Shown here piece by piece: positions 8,438 to 16,358 of a stretch of 38,285 nt of DNA; positions within the stretch are counted from its first letter, which is position 1; each line of letters begins with the position of its first letter. This DNA comes from Hymenobacter sp. H14-R3. Lineage in GTDB: Bacteria > Bacteroidota > Bacteroidia > Cytophagales > Hymenobacteraceae. The stretch lies in assembly GCF_030063445.1 (NCBI RefSeq), contig NZ_JASITD010000033.1:1-38285 (forward strand), written 5' to 3'. The position numbers were made by a program, and so were the translations under genes. The notes under the pieces are model-generated. The model did not search any database. It was not told the DNA's origin and saw only the letters and a list, made by a program, of their open reading frames with translations.

Positions 8438-8857
8438 AATCCTGGTCTATCAAGCACTTGCCGTGGAGTGGGCAGGCGCTAAAAGTAAGCAGGGCATAAC
8501 CCCAAATTTGACTTTTGGACCGGCTAACCAATTTTATCGGGTGGCTGCCGTGTTTGACGGCTGCTCCCTTAACTTCTGTACCAAGCTTTTAACCAGGGCC
8601 AATACTGACCCCAAGTAGCCCTATTGGTGGCAGGAGCATGCCTAGAGCGGGTTTCAGGTCAGTGTACATTTTTTAATTCTTAATTCATTCTATCAAGCAG
8701 AAATCTGCTTTAGCAGTCCTTATCGGCCGAGGCCGCCGAGGTACGGACGCTGCGCGCCGCCATTATCAACGACTGACCCTGGCTTTGTAAGCGCCCTGGC
8801 AATCTTAGCGCAACGAGATTACTGACAAGTTCACCAATAAACAGTTGGGGCATCCTT
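8438..8857. other. 420-base stretch without a gene
   Basis: Upstream sequence of the acetyltransferase and downstream sequence of the first recombinase. A short hairpin (AAGCAG / CTGCTT) lies at 8695-8710. The phrase AACCAGGGCC occurs twice, near 8590 and 8860. No ORF worth calling. Confidence 0.5.
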
Positions 8858-9532
8858 TCAACCAGGGCCGCTGGTGGCTAGCAAGCGCCACACGGTGGTA
8901 GCGTGAAATTCCTGGCCGCGCCGGGTGCGGTAGCCGGCTTCGTTGAGCTTGGTGGCGATTTGCCACAAAGTCTGCCCCTTACCGCGCAGGAGCTCGGCCA
9001 GCTGCGCGGCCTGCCGGTTGGCCTGATTCTCGCGAGCGTTTTGTTGCATGGCCGCCCGACCCTGGCGGTTAATAGCGGGCGTCATGTTCTGCGGATTACC
9101 CAGCTGGGCTCCGCGAGCCTTCTTGGCGGCGAGCGCATCCTTGGTGCGTTTGGATATTGTCTCGCGCTCGTGCTGGGCGAGCACGGCAAAAAGCCCCACG
9201 GTGAGCGTATTGGCGTCGGGCATGTCGCAACAGACGAAATCCACGCCCGAATCGCGCAGGGCCATGATGAAGCTAGCGTTGCGGCTGAGCCGGTCGAGCT
9301 TGGCGATGAGCAGGGTGCTGCCCATCTGCCGGGCCTCGGCCATGGCGGCGAGCAGCTGGGGGCGCTGGTTCTTTTTGCCACTCTCGATTTCGACAAATTC
9401 CCCCACCAACTGGGCGGGGTTAGCCACGAAGGCGCGCACGGCGGCGCGCTGAGCTTCGAGCCCCAAACCGGAGATTCCCTGCTTCTGGGTGGATACTCTA
9501 TAATAAGAAGTGTAGCGTAGCAGCGGGAGCAT
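8858..9532 (-). CDS. serine recombinase (resolvase/invertase family), copy 1
   Basis: A 224-residue small serine recombinase; such enzymes cut both strands at a crossover site through a 5'-phosphoserine link. The catalytic domain begins YYRVSTQKQ (nucleophile Ser14), continues LGLEAQRAAV, the LLIAKLDRLSRN motif (about 72-83) with the arginine and aspartate of the active site, and LAQHERETISKRTKDALAAKK, the long E helix. The C-terminal part (AELLRGKGQTLWQIATKLNE, then a final TTVWRLL) is a helix-turn-helix DNA-binding domain. No large-serine-integrase extension is present. It is a near twin of the divergent gene at 9673 and shares a 140-base palindrome-rich gap with it. It could resolve transposon cointegrates or invert a segment; its target is unknown. 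Confidence 0.88.
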   Translation of the reverse strand: MLPLLRYTSYYRVSTQKQGISGLGLEAQRAAVRAFVANPAQLVGEFVEIESGKKNQRPQLLAAMAEARQMGSTLLIAKLDRLSRNASFIMALRDSGVDFVCCDMPDANTLTVGLFAVLAQHERETISKRTKDALAAKKARGAQLGNPQNMTPAINRQGRAAMQQNARENQANRQAAQLAELLRGKGQTLWQIATKLNEAGYRTRRGQEFHATTVWRLLATSGPG

Positions 9533-9590
9533 GGTACAAAAAACGAGTACAAAAGTGAATTATGGCCAGGGGTAAAACAAAAGTACTTCT

Positions 9591-9628
9591 TTTTACATCT
9601 TAGCAACGGACGTTTACAATATGTAAAA
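9591..9628. promoter_or_regulatory. palindromic half-sites between the divergent recombinases
   Basis: The gap between the two recombinase genes carries TTTTACAT at 9591-9598 and its exact inverted copy ATGTAAAA at 9621-9628; nested in this is TTTACA-ATA-TGTAAA at 9613-9627. Three half-sites in 38 bases suggest an operator or a recombinase-binding (res-like) site. TACCTTGC at 9632-9639, close to the TAnnTTTG box, would start the rightward transcript. Confidence 0.5.
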
Positions 9629-9672
9629 TGAGGTACCTTGCGGGTGTTTTTCCTCCCTTTGGTTCTTTTCCG

Positions 9673-10350
9673 ATGTCGTCGGCGCGCCGCTACACTCCTT
9701 ATTATAGAGTCTCTACCCAGAAGCAAGGTGCCTCGGGCCTCGGACTTGAGGCGCAGCGGGCCGCAGTGCAAGCCTTCGTCGCGGACCCGGCTCAACTCGG
9801 GACCGAGTACGTGGAGATGGAGAGCGGCAAAAAGAACCAGCGCCCCCAACTACTAGCGGCGATGGCGGAGGCCCGGCGGGTGGGGGCCACGCTGCTCATT
9901 GCCAAGCTCGACCGACTGAGCCGCAACGCGAGCTTTATTTTCGCCTTGCGTGATTCAGGGGTGGACTTTGTCTGCTGCGACATGCCCGACGCCAATACGC
10001 TCACCGTGGGTCTTTTTGCCGTGCTCGCCCAGCACGAGCGCGAGACAATATCCAAACGCACCAAGGATGCGCTCGCTGCCAAGAAGGCTCGCGGGGCCCA
10101 GCTAGGCAGCCCGCAGAATTTTACAGCAACTGTAATTGCGCAAGGCCAGCAGTCCATGCAGCGTAATGCCCGCGAACACCAGGCCAACCGGCAAGCCGCG
10201 CAGCTGGCTGAGCTTTTGCGGGCGAAAGGCCAGACTCTTTGGGAAATTGCCGCCAAGCTTAATGAAGCCGGCTACCGCACCCGAAGAGGAGGCGAGTTTC
10301 ACGCCACCACCGTGCAGCGATTGCTACCGGTTGCTGTTCACCCCGGTTAG
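9673..10350 (+). CDS. serine recombinase (resolvase/invertase family), copy 2
   Basis: A 225-residue twin of the recombinase encoded at 8858-9532 on the other strand; by eye nearly nine in ten residues agree across the catalytic domain, with differences clustered around the phrase EYVEMESG and in the linker after GSPQNF. The nucleophile is Ser14 of YYRVSTQKQ; LLIAKLDRLSRN and LAQHERETISKRTKDAL are intact, as is the C-terminal helix-turn-helix (LWEIAAKLNEAGYRTRRGG). The frame can be extended to an ATG at 9628, but the minus-7-like TACCTTGC at 9632 falls inside that extension, and the start at 9673 gives an N-terminus that aligns exactly with the twin, so I use 9673. Both copies look functional. 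Confidence 0.87.
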   Translation: MSSARRYTPYYRVSTQKQGASGLGLEAQRAAVQAFVADPAQLGTEYVEMESGKKNQRPQLLAAMAEARRVGATLLIAKLDRLSRNASFIFALRDSGVDFVCCDMPDANTLTVGLFAVLAQHERETISKRTKDALAAKKARGAQLGSPQNFTATVIAQGQQSMQRNAREHQANRQAAQLAELLRAKGQTLWEIAAKLNEAGYRTRRGGEFHATTVQRLLPVAVHPG

Positions 10351-10610
10351 CCTGCTCGCACTGGCAGTTGCGGCACTCGCCGGTCAGCTACGGCGCACGG
10401 CCAGATGCGGGCTGCCACTCCCACCGGAGTTTTTCTCTCAAAAGAACGGACTTGCCTGTTAAACCCTCAGGGCAAGCTAGTGCTGTACGTTCTCGTTAGG
10501 CCACCTCAAGGCACACCGCTTTGACGTGCGCTGTGCTGAGCACTGGCTCACTTCAGCGGGAAGCCCACAGATTAAGCAGTGGCTTTTTTAAAGGCAGCGC
10601 CAACTGTCGG

Positions 10611-10975
10611 CTAGAGACCGCTCGTGGGGGCTACCACCAAGTTGTTGGTCACGTAGCGGGCCCCCATGAGGTAGGCGTCGTTGGCGGCCTGCTCGCGGTC
10701 GAGCCAGGTGGCCACGGTGCCGGTGAGGGTGACGCAGCCCTTCTCGGCGAGCACCTCCAGGTCCTGGTTGTGCAGGCTGGGCGACCAGAACCAGTGGGTG
10801 CGGATGCGCTCAGCCAGGACAGAATCGGCGTTTGGCCAGGGCTCATACACCTCGAAGCCGTCGAAGCCGGGGCTGGCGGCCACGGTTACCCAGTTGGCGA
10901 GGTCGGCCACGCCATCCACGCCCGACGCTACTCCGCCGGCCTGACCCTGCTCGAAGTGACTGCCCACCTTGCCCC
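10611..10975 (-). pseudogene. BON-domain protein, 3' remnant
   Basis: The minus-strand frame encodes the end of one BON domain (SHFEQGQAGGVASGVDGVAD then LANWVTV) and one complete BON domain (LAERIRTHWFWSPSLHNQDL, CVTLTGTVATWLDREQAAND, then YVTNNLVV). BON domains bind phospholipid in OsmY-like periplasmic stress proteins, and are usually found in two or three copies after a signal peptide. Here the N-terminal part is missing: the frame runs upstream only to the point where an unrelated hypF scrap begins (about 10980). The ATG at 10965-10967 is probably not a real start. I infer truncation by a deletion or rearrangement that joined this locus to the hyp remnants. Confidence 0.65.
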
Positions 10976-11005
10976 TAGAGCGAAGCCTTGCCGTTGCGCA
11001 CGTAC

Positions 11006-11173
11006 GCCCGTGCAGCCGGCACCGACGGCCACATCTGGGGCGGCGAGTTTTTGCGGAGCCCGGCGCGCCAAGGCGCGCAGCGCGTGGCGCATTTCGCCTA
11101 TTTCGACGCGCTGCTGGGCGATAAGATGCCGCGCGAGCCGCGCCTGTCGGCCTTCTCGCTGGCCCGCCACCTG
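11006..11173 (+). pseudogene. hypF: hypF fragment (carbamoyltransferase for hydrogenase maturation)
   Basis: This plus-strand stretch reads GTDGHIWGGEFL, then RVAHFAYFDALLGDKMPREP and RLSAFSLA. The phrase G-x-DG-x-IWGGEFL and the following GDK-x-x-REP are hallmarks of the C-terminal Kae1-like domain of HypF, which makes the cyanide ligand precursor of NiFe hydrogenases from carbamoyl phosphate. Only about 50 of roughly 750 codons are left; no start, zinc fingers or acylphosphatase domain are present. It lies just upstream of hypC in the expected order of a hyp operon, so it is the scar of a lost gene. Confidence 0.65.
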
Positions 11174-11326
11174 AGCGTCAGGCTCATCTGGCGTCCGCTT
11201 GCTGCTCTGGCGCTTCGTTGCATGAACCTGACGAAGCGGTAGAGACGCCTCGACAAGCGGACGCCGGATGAGCATAAATTCTTGATTTTCTGTATTTTAC
11301 ATCCTAATTTTCTAAAAACATCCACC

Positions 11327-11596
11327 ATGTGTTTAGCAATTCCCGGTAAGATAAAATCCATCGAGCTGCAATACGGCGGGCTGGTCCGCATGGCGAAGGT
11401 GGAGTTCGGCGGCATCGTCAAGGAAGCCAGCCTCGACATGGTGCCGCACGCCAAAATCGGCGACTACGTGCTGGTGCACGGGGGCGTAGCCATCACCATC
11501 GTGGACGAGGAGGAAGCCGCCAAATCCTTTGCCTACCTGCGCGAAATCGGGGAGCTGGATGAGCTGGTGGCCGGCAGCCAAACCGATAGACCCTAA
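11327..11596 (+). CDS. hypC: hydrogenase maturation chaperone HypC
   Basis: An 89-residue HypC/HybG/HupF family protein. HypC holds the Fe(CN)2CO unit with HypD and delivers it to the large subunit of NiFe hydrogenase. The start at 11327 yields MCLAIPGKI, in which Cys2 is the essential residue exposed after removal of Met1; upstream in-frame sequence to 11282 is leader. The rest (VRMAKVEFGGIVKEASLDMV, VGDYV-like IGDYVLVHGGVAI, DEEEAAKSFAYLREIGELDE) matches the full family length. It is the only intact member of the hyp group here. The stop codon is followed at once by codons of hypD whose own start is missing. Confidence 0.9.
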   Translation: MCLAIPGKIKSIELQYGGLVRMAKVEFGGIVKEASLDMVPHAKIGDYVLVHGGVAITIVDEEEAAKSFAYLREIGELDELVAGSQTDRP

Positions 11597-12194
11597 CAGT
11601 ACCTGGCTGAGCTGCACCGCACCGCCACCCGCCCCTGGACCATCATGGAAGTGTGTGGCGGCCAGACGCATAGCCTGGTTAAGAACGGCATTATCAGCCT
11701 GCTGCCTGAGAACGTGCGCATGGTGCACGGCCCCGGCTGCCCGGTGTGCGTCACGCCGCTGCACCTCATCGACAAGGCCGTGTGCCTGGCCGAGATGTGC
11801 GGGGTAATCCTGGGCTCCTACGGCGACATGGTGCGCGTGCCCGGTTCCAAACGCAGCCTGCTCGAAGCCAAGGCCAACGGGGCCGGCGTGCGCATCCTGT
11901 ACTCGCCGCTGAAAGCCGTGCAGATTGCGCAGCAAAACCCTGACCAGGAAGTTGTTTTCTTCGCCGTAGGCTTTGAAACCACCGCGCCCGCCAACGCCCT
12001 GTCGGTGGTGCACGCGCGGCGGCTGGGGCTCACCAACTACGCCATTCTGGCCTCGCACGTGCTGGTGCCGCCAGCCATGGAAGCCGTGCTGGACGACCCC
12101 GAAACCAACATCCAGGGTTTCCTGGCGGCCGGGCATTTCTGCACCATCATGGGCGTGTACGACTACGTGCCGCTGGTGCAGATATCCCCCCCCT
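11597..12194 (+). pseudogene. hypD: hypD remnant, truncated at both ends
   Basis: HypD is a 4Fe-4S protein of about 370 residues that works with HypC in making the Fe(CN)2CO centre. Immediately after the hypC stop the frame reads QYLAELHRTATRPWTI, which is normally about 20 residues into HypD, so the native start is gone; the first usable ATG is at 11645. Conserved MEVCGGQTHS and HGPGCPVCVTP (three functional cysteines) are present, as is VGFETTAPANA. After MGVYDYVPL at about 12175 the protein ends and hypE begins; the C-terminal half with the cluster-binding cysteines is missing. About 190 codons remain, so the product cannot work as HypD. Confidence 0.8.
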
Positions 12195-13136
12195 ATGAAC
12201 CTCTCCTGCCCCATGCCCGTGCTGGATTTCGACGTGATTACGCTGGGCCACGGCGGTGGGGGCATCCTCACGCATCGGCTGCTGGAATCCGGCGTGTTCA
12301 GCCTCTTCAAACATGAGTTGCTGGATGAGCGCCACGACGGCGCCATTTTTGAGCTGACCGGCCGCGTAGCCTTCTCCACCGACAGCTACGTGGTGTCGCC
12401 CATTTTTTTTCCCGGCGGCAACATCGGCGAGCTGGCCGTGAACGGCACCGTGAACGACCTGGCCATGTGCGGGGCCATTCCTAAATACTTGTCGCTCAGC
12501 TTTATCATTGAAGAAGGCCTGCCGATGACCCAGTTCTGGGATATCCTGGTGAGCATCCGCGACGCGGCCCAGCGGGCGGGCGTGCAGACTATGACCGGCG
12601 ACACCAAGGTGGTGGAAAAGGGCAAGGGCGACGGCATTTTCATCAACACCTCCGGCATCGGCAAGATGCACCCGCAGGCCCGGATTGCTACCCGCCACGT
12701 GCGGGCCGGCGACAAAATCGTGGTGTCGGGCTACGTGGCTACCCACGGCATCGCCATCATGAGCGGGCGCACCGGCCTCACCTTTGAAACCGATTTGGTG
12801 AGCGACACCGCCAACCTCAACCACACCGTGGCCGCCCTGCTCGATGATTTTGGCGAGCAGATTCCCCTGCTGCACGACCCCACGCGCGGCGGCGTGGCCA
12901 CCGTGCTCAACGAAATTGCCCAGAATTGCCGCCTCGGCGTAACGTTGGCCCAGGAGGCCATTACCGTGCTCAACGACGTGCAAAGCGCCTGCGAGCTGCT
13001 CGGCCTCGACCCGCTCTACGTGGCCAACGAGGGCGTTTTCCTAACCGTGGTGGCCGCCGAAGCCGCCGGCTTTGAGGCGGCGCGCACCAGCACGCCGCCG
13101 GGGGTGAGCGCGCCGGAGATTGCTACCGGGTCGTAG
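12195..13136 (+). pseudogene. hypE: hypE, lacking the C-terminal end
   Basis: HypE is the PurM-like ATPase that dehydrates the thiocarbamoylated C-terminal cysteine donated by HypF. The 313-residue frame starts MNLSCPMPVLDFDVITLGHG and contains GHGGGG, AFSTDSYVVSPIFFPGGNIG, NDLAMCGA, MTGDTKVVEKGKGDG, SGYVATHGIAIMS and HDPTRGGVATVLNE, all typical of the family and its ATP site. It ends at AAEAAGFEAARTSTPPGV, whereas the family continues about 30 residues more to the Pro-Arg-Ile-Cys tail whose cysteine carries the cyanide precursor. Without that tail the protein cannot act in maturation. It directly follows the cut end of hypD. Confidence 0.82.
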
Positions 13137-13317
13137 CTGCGCAGTGGCCCGCGGCGCACCGGCACCCACTGCGCCCGCCCAGGCAGCACCCGAACTACCT
13201 GACTCTGCCGGGGCTGGTTATCCCCGATTTTTCAGCGCGTGGAATCCAGCAAGGCTAGCGGGCTCGAAAAAGGGGGCTTTTACTGCGGAATTTTTAGTAT
13301 AACATATTAATAGCCAA

Positions 13318-13333
13318 TTTGTTACCTAACAAA
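13318..13333. repeat. 16-bp perfect palindrome
   Basis: TTTGTTACCTAACAAA (7-2-7) lies in the 260-base gap between the convergent ends of the hypE remnant and the metallophosphatase gene. Its position, not upstream of any gene, argues against an operator; it could be an insertion scar or chance. Confidence 0.35.
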
Positions 13334-13396
13334 CGGAGTTTCTCCCCATTTAGCCGGAAAACAGCAAGACAGGTAGGGCCTGCTCTGGGCAGGCGG

Positions 13397-14998
13397 TTAC
13401 TTGGCAGGCTGAATCTGCACCCGCGCCAGCACGGGCGGGGCTATTTTGCGGCGGCGGCGCAGGCCGGCTTCCACTACATCCGTCACGCCCTTATCCAGCT
13501 GCTGAATCTGCTGGCCCTGGGCAAACGTGGTGTAGCGGTGAATGCCACTGAGCATGCCGTTGTGGGTTACTACGCGGTAGGCGCGGGTGGCGGCCAGGGG
13601 CTGGCCGTTTACCTGCACGGCGCGCACGCGCCGCCCGGCGGGGCGGCCGAGGTCGGCCGCCCAGGCCAGGCCGCTGCTTTGAATCAGGCCCCCTACCCGC
13701 AGCAGGTCGTTGCCGGGGTTGAGGTTGGTCGCGCTCTGCTCCAGCAGGGTCGTCAGCTGCGCGCCGGTCAGGGTCATCGTCACCAGCTTGGAGGGGTGCG
13801 GCAGCAGCGTGTACAGGGCTTCGCGGGTGATGGGGCCGGCTTCGAGCGACACGCCGTAGCCCACGCCGGGCAGCAGGGCAACTTCGGCCCCCGTGGCTTC
13901 GCGCAGCAGTTCGCCGGCCAGCTGGTCGAAGGGGCTGGCCGACTTATACTGCCGGCCAATGCGGCCGGTGGCGGTGGCCAGCACTTCTTCCAGCTGCGCC
14001 CGGTAGGGCGCGCGCAGCGAGTCAACCAGCGCGGCCACGGCCGGGTCGGCGGGGTATTGGTTGGCCCAGAGGGTGGGCGCAATGCCCTCCACTTTGGTCA
14101 GGTGGCCCTTTTGCACCTGCACGGTGAGCTGGCCGAGCACGGCGGCATCGGACAGCGCCTGCACCACCCACACGCCGGCCACCCGCCGGGGCGGCGTAAG
14201 GCGGTCGTGCGAGTGGGCCCCCACAATGAGGTCGATGCCCGGCACCTCGCGGGCCAGCTGCTCATCCACCTTGGTGCCCTGGTGCGAGAGCACGACTACC
14301 ACGTCGGCGCGGGCGCGCAGGCCCGGCAGGTAGCGGCGGGTGGCCTCAATGCCACTGCTGAAGGTCAGCGCTGCGGTGTTTTTGGGGTTGCCGGTGAGGC
14401 CCGAGTTGTGGTAGGTGAGGGCTAGCACGCCCACCCGCACCCCGCCCACGGTAAACACCTGGGTAGGGTCGCCGAGGAAAGGCTGACCGGTGGCCTTGTC
14501 GGTTACGTTGGCCCCGCGCATGGGAAAGTGGGCCAGCTGCTGCAGCTCGCGGGTGCGGGCGCTGCCGTAGTCGTAGTCGTGGTTGCCCAGGGCCATAAAC
14601 TGGTAGCCCAGCGCATTCATCAGGTGGATGTTGGCGGCGCCCTGGGTCTGGTTGGCCAGCAGGTCGTCGCCAAACGTGTCGCCGCCGTCGAGCAGCAGCA
14701 CACTGGCCGCCCCGCGCTGCTGGCGCACCCGCGCCACGGCGGTGGCCAGGTGGGCAAAGCCACCCACGGTGCCCGCGTGCGCAAACGAGCTGGGCGGCCG
14801 GCCCGGGTCGCCGGTCTGGGCCGTGGCATTGCCGGGCGCCACGGCAAAGGGCCGGTGCCGGCCGTGGATGTCGTTGGTATGCAGAATGGTGAAGGTGCCG
14901 CTGGCCGCACCCGGCTGCGGGGCCGCCGGCAAAGCCCCGGTAGCCAGGAGCAGCAAGCTACCAAGCGCCACTTGCAGCAGGATTTTGGGCAGTATCAT
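13397..14998 (-). CDS. 5'-nucleotidase / UDP-sugar hydrolase family metallophosphatase, exported (SoxB-related fold)
   Basis: A 533-residue two-domain enzyme of the 5'-nucleotidase family. A signal peptide covers residues 1-25. The calcineurin-like metal-binding domain shows TILHTNDIHG (Asp43, His45), LLLDGGDTFGDD (Asp104), LGNHDYDYG (Asn139, His140), LSHQGTKVDE (His239) and GAHSHDRL (His262, His264). The C-terminal substrate-binding domain begins near residue 320 and includes ATGRIGRQYKSASPFDQLAGE and ALYTLLPHPSKLVTMTLTG. Such enzymes hydrolyse nucleotides in the periplasm. SoxB, the thiosulfohydrolase of sulfur oxidation, has the same fold, and the neighbourhood is rich in sulfur genes, but the GNHD motif and absence of SoxXYZA point to a nucleotidase. 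It diverges from the arsR-type gene across a 103-base gap. Confidence 0.85.
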   Translation of the reverse strand: MILPKILLQVALGSLLLLATGALPAAPQPGAASGTFTILHTNDIHGRHRPFAVAPGNATAQTGDPGRPPSSFAHAGTVGGFAHLATAVARVRQQRGAASVLLLDGGDTFGDDLLANQTQGAANIHLMNALGYQFMALGNHDYDYGSARTRELQQLAHFPMRGANVTDKATGQPFLGDPTQVFTVGGVRVGVLALTYHNSGLTGNPKNTAALTFSSGIEATRRYLPGLRARADVVVVLSHQGTKVDEQLAREVPGIDLIVGAHSHDRLTPPRRVAGVWVVQALSDAAVLGQLTVQVQKGHLTKVEGIAPTLWANQYPADPAVAALVDSLRAPYRAQLEEVLATATGRIGRQYKSASPFDQLAGELLREATGAEVALLPGVGYGVSLEAGPITREALYTLLPHPSKLVTMTLTGAQLTTLLEQSATNLNPGNDLLRVGGLIQSSGLAWAADLGRPAGRRVRAVQVNGQPLAATRAYRVVTHNGMLSGIHRYTTFAQGQQIQQLDKGVTDVVEAGLRRRRKIAPPVLARVQIQPAK

Positions 14999-15070
14999 AA
15001 GCAGAAACCAAATGTAACAGACCGGTTTTTGCCGGCACTATAAAACAATGTTACGCGAAAATTTGTACAC

Positions 15071-15086
15071 ATGAAATATCTTTCAT
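15071..15086. promoter_or_regulatory. palindromic operator before the arsR-type gene
   Basis: ATGAAATATCTTTCAT is a perfect 6-4-6 inverted repeat sitting 16 bases before the regulator's start. It overlaps TATCTTTC (15077-15084), a near match to the TAnnTTTG minus-7 box, so a bound repressor would block transcription. The half-site returns before tauE. ArsR-type autorepression is the likely role (inference). Confidence 0.6.
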
Positions 15087-15101
15087 ACATTCGTACTACT
15101 T

Positions 15102-15428
15102 ATGACTACTCCCGCTCCCTCCCTTTCCGTCAATCTCGGCCTCGACATCGAGAAAATGGAGAAAGTGGCGTTCATCCTCAAAACCACGGCTCATCCCACG
15201 CGCATTGCCATTGTGCAGCTGCTGGCGGCCAATGACAGCCTCTCAGTGAGCGAAATCTGCGAGCGCCTGGGCGGGGCCGAGCAGTCGCTCACCTCCCACC
15301 ACCTGGCCAACATGAAGCTCAAGGGGCTGCTCAGCAGCTCGCGCAGTGGCAAAAACATCTACTACTCGCTGAAAATGCGGGAAGTTATCAACGTTATTCA
15401 GTGCCTGGCCAGCTGCACAGCCCTGTAA
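15102..15428 (+). CDS. ArsR/SmtB-family transcriptional regulator, possibly sulfide/persulfide responsive
   Basis: A 108-residue winged-helix repressor. The core reads KVAFILKTTAHPTRIAIVQL, SVSEICERLGGAEQSLTSHH (recognition helix) and the wing SSSRSGKNIYYSLK. Three cysteines are present: Cys53 in the DNA-binding helix region and Cys101 and Cys105 in the last helix. The metal-binding set of ArsR or SmtB is not seen. The sulfide sensors BigR and SqrR are ArsR relatives that form a disulfide or polysulfide bridge between a cysteine near the first helices and one in the last helix, a layout that this protein may share. It is the first gene before tauE and cstB, the same partners that BigR-type regulators control. 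A palindrome at 15071-15086 is its likely operator. Family firm, inducer inferred. Confidence 0.85.
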   Translation: MTTPAPSLSVNLGLDIEKMEKVAFILKTTAHPTRIAIVQLLAANDSLSVSEICERLGGAEQSLTSHHLANMKLKGLLSSSRSGKNIYYSLKMREVINVIQCLASCTAL

Positions 15429-15452
15429 GCCCGGCTTTTTTTTGCCACTTCG

Positions 15453-15478
15453 CATGAACAAACCTTCATGCTTTCATG
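15453..15478. promoter_or_regulatory. palindromic operator before tauE
   Basis: CATGAA-CAAACC-TTCATG (15453-15470) is a perfect 6-6-6 inverted repeat, followed by a further TTTCATG half-site (15472-15478). The half-sites resemble those in front of the arsR-type gene, suggesting control of tauE and the genes beyond by the same regulator. Because this site would otherwise overlap coding sequence, I place the tauE start at 15498. Confidence 0.55.
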
Positions 15479-15497
15479 TAACTTATTTCGCCTGTTT

Positions 15498-16313
15498 ATG
15501 CTGCACTACTTCGGCTACTTCGCCGCCATCTTCATTGGCCTTGCCCTCGGCATTATGGGTGGCGGGGGCTCCATTCTCACCGTGCCCGTGCTGGTGTACC
15601 TGATGGGCGTGAACCCGGTGCTGAGCACGGCCTACTCGCTGTTTGTGGTGGGCAGCACCTCGGTGGTGGGTGCGGCGGGGTATTTCCGCAAGGGGCTGGT
15701 GTCGCTGCCCACGGCGGTCGTGTTTCTGGCACCCTCGCTGGCGTCGGTGTTTCTGGTGCGCAAGGTGCTCATGCCGGCCCTGCCGCACGAGCTGTTCACG
15801 GTGGGCGGCCTCGTGTTTACCAAGGACCTGCTGGTGCTGGTGGCCTTCGCCGTGCTGATGGTGGTGGCGGCCGTGTCCATGATTCGCAGCCAGCCGGCCA
15901 GCGCGGTCCCCGACGACCGGCTGCCCAACCGGCCCCTCAACTACCCGCTCATTCTGGGCATTGGGTTGGTGGTGGGGGCACTCACGGGCTTCGTGGGGGC
16001 GGGCGGTGGCTTCCTCATCATTCCGGCGCTGGTGCTGGGGGCGCGCCTGCCCATGAAGCTGGCCGTGGGCACCTCGCTGGCCATTATCGCCCTGAACTCG
16101 CTCATTGGCTTTACCGGTGATTTGAGCGCAGGCACGCCCATTGCGTGGCCGTTCATTCTGGGTTTTCTGGCCTTTGCGCTCGGCGGCATCGTGCTGGGCA
16201 CCTACCTGGCGCGCTTCATTCCGGGGGCTAAGCTCAAGCCGGCATTCGGGTGGTTTACGCTGGCTATGGGCACATTTATTCTCACCAAGGAGCTGTTGTT
16301 TCACCATTCCTAA
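15498..16313 (+). CDS. TauE/SafE family sulfite (anion) exporter
   Basis: A 271-residue membrane protein of the TauE/SafE family (formerly DUF81), which exports sulfite, sulfoacetate or related organosulfur anions. It shows the family's internal duplication: LALGIMGGGGSILTVPVLVY near the N-terminus and GALTGFVGAGGGFLIIPALV in the second half, each with a glycine-rich turn, and about eight membrane spans. An in-frame ATG at 15468 exists, but it overlaps the operator palindrome and adds a non-family leader, so I choose the ATG at 15498. It lies between the regulator and the persulfide dioxygenase, which produces sulfite; export of that sulfite is the natural role. Confidence 0.88.
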   Translation: MLHYFGYFAAIFIGLALGIMGGGGSILTVPVLVYLMGVNPVLSTAYSLFVVGSTSVVGAAGYFRKGLVSLPTAVVFLAPSLASVFLVRKVLMPALPHELFTVGGLVFTKDLLVLVAFAVLMVVAAVSMIRSQPASAVPDDRLPNRPLNYPLILGIGLVVGALTGFVGAGGGFLIIPALVLGARLPMKLAVGTSLAIIALNSLIGFTGDLSAGTPIAWPFILGFLAFALGGIVLGTYLARFIPGAKLKPAFGWFTLAMGTFILTKELLFHHS

Positions 16314-16358
16314 CCGCCTGATTTCTACTTCTATTCACTCGTTTTTTTGTTACCTCCC

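Noticed and set aside
9082..9849. 255-codon minus-strand frame linking both recombinases
   Set aside because: Joins shadow frames of two genes across their promoter region.
10521..11174. 217-codon plus-strand frame over the BON and hypF remnants
   Set aside because: Antisense to the BON domain for most of its length and out of frame with the hypF motifs.
13120..13302. 60-codon frame after the hypE remnant
   Set aside because: Ala/Pro/Gly-rich GC-driven frame without motif; not the missing HypE tail.
13397..14998. Calling this gene soxB
   Set aside because: Motifs GNHD and TNDIHG fit the general nucleotidase family, and soxXYZACD are absent.
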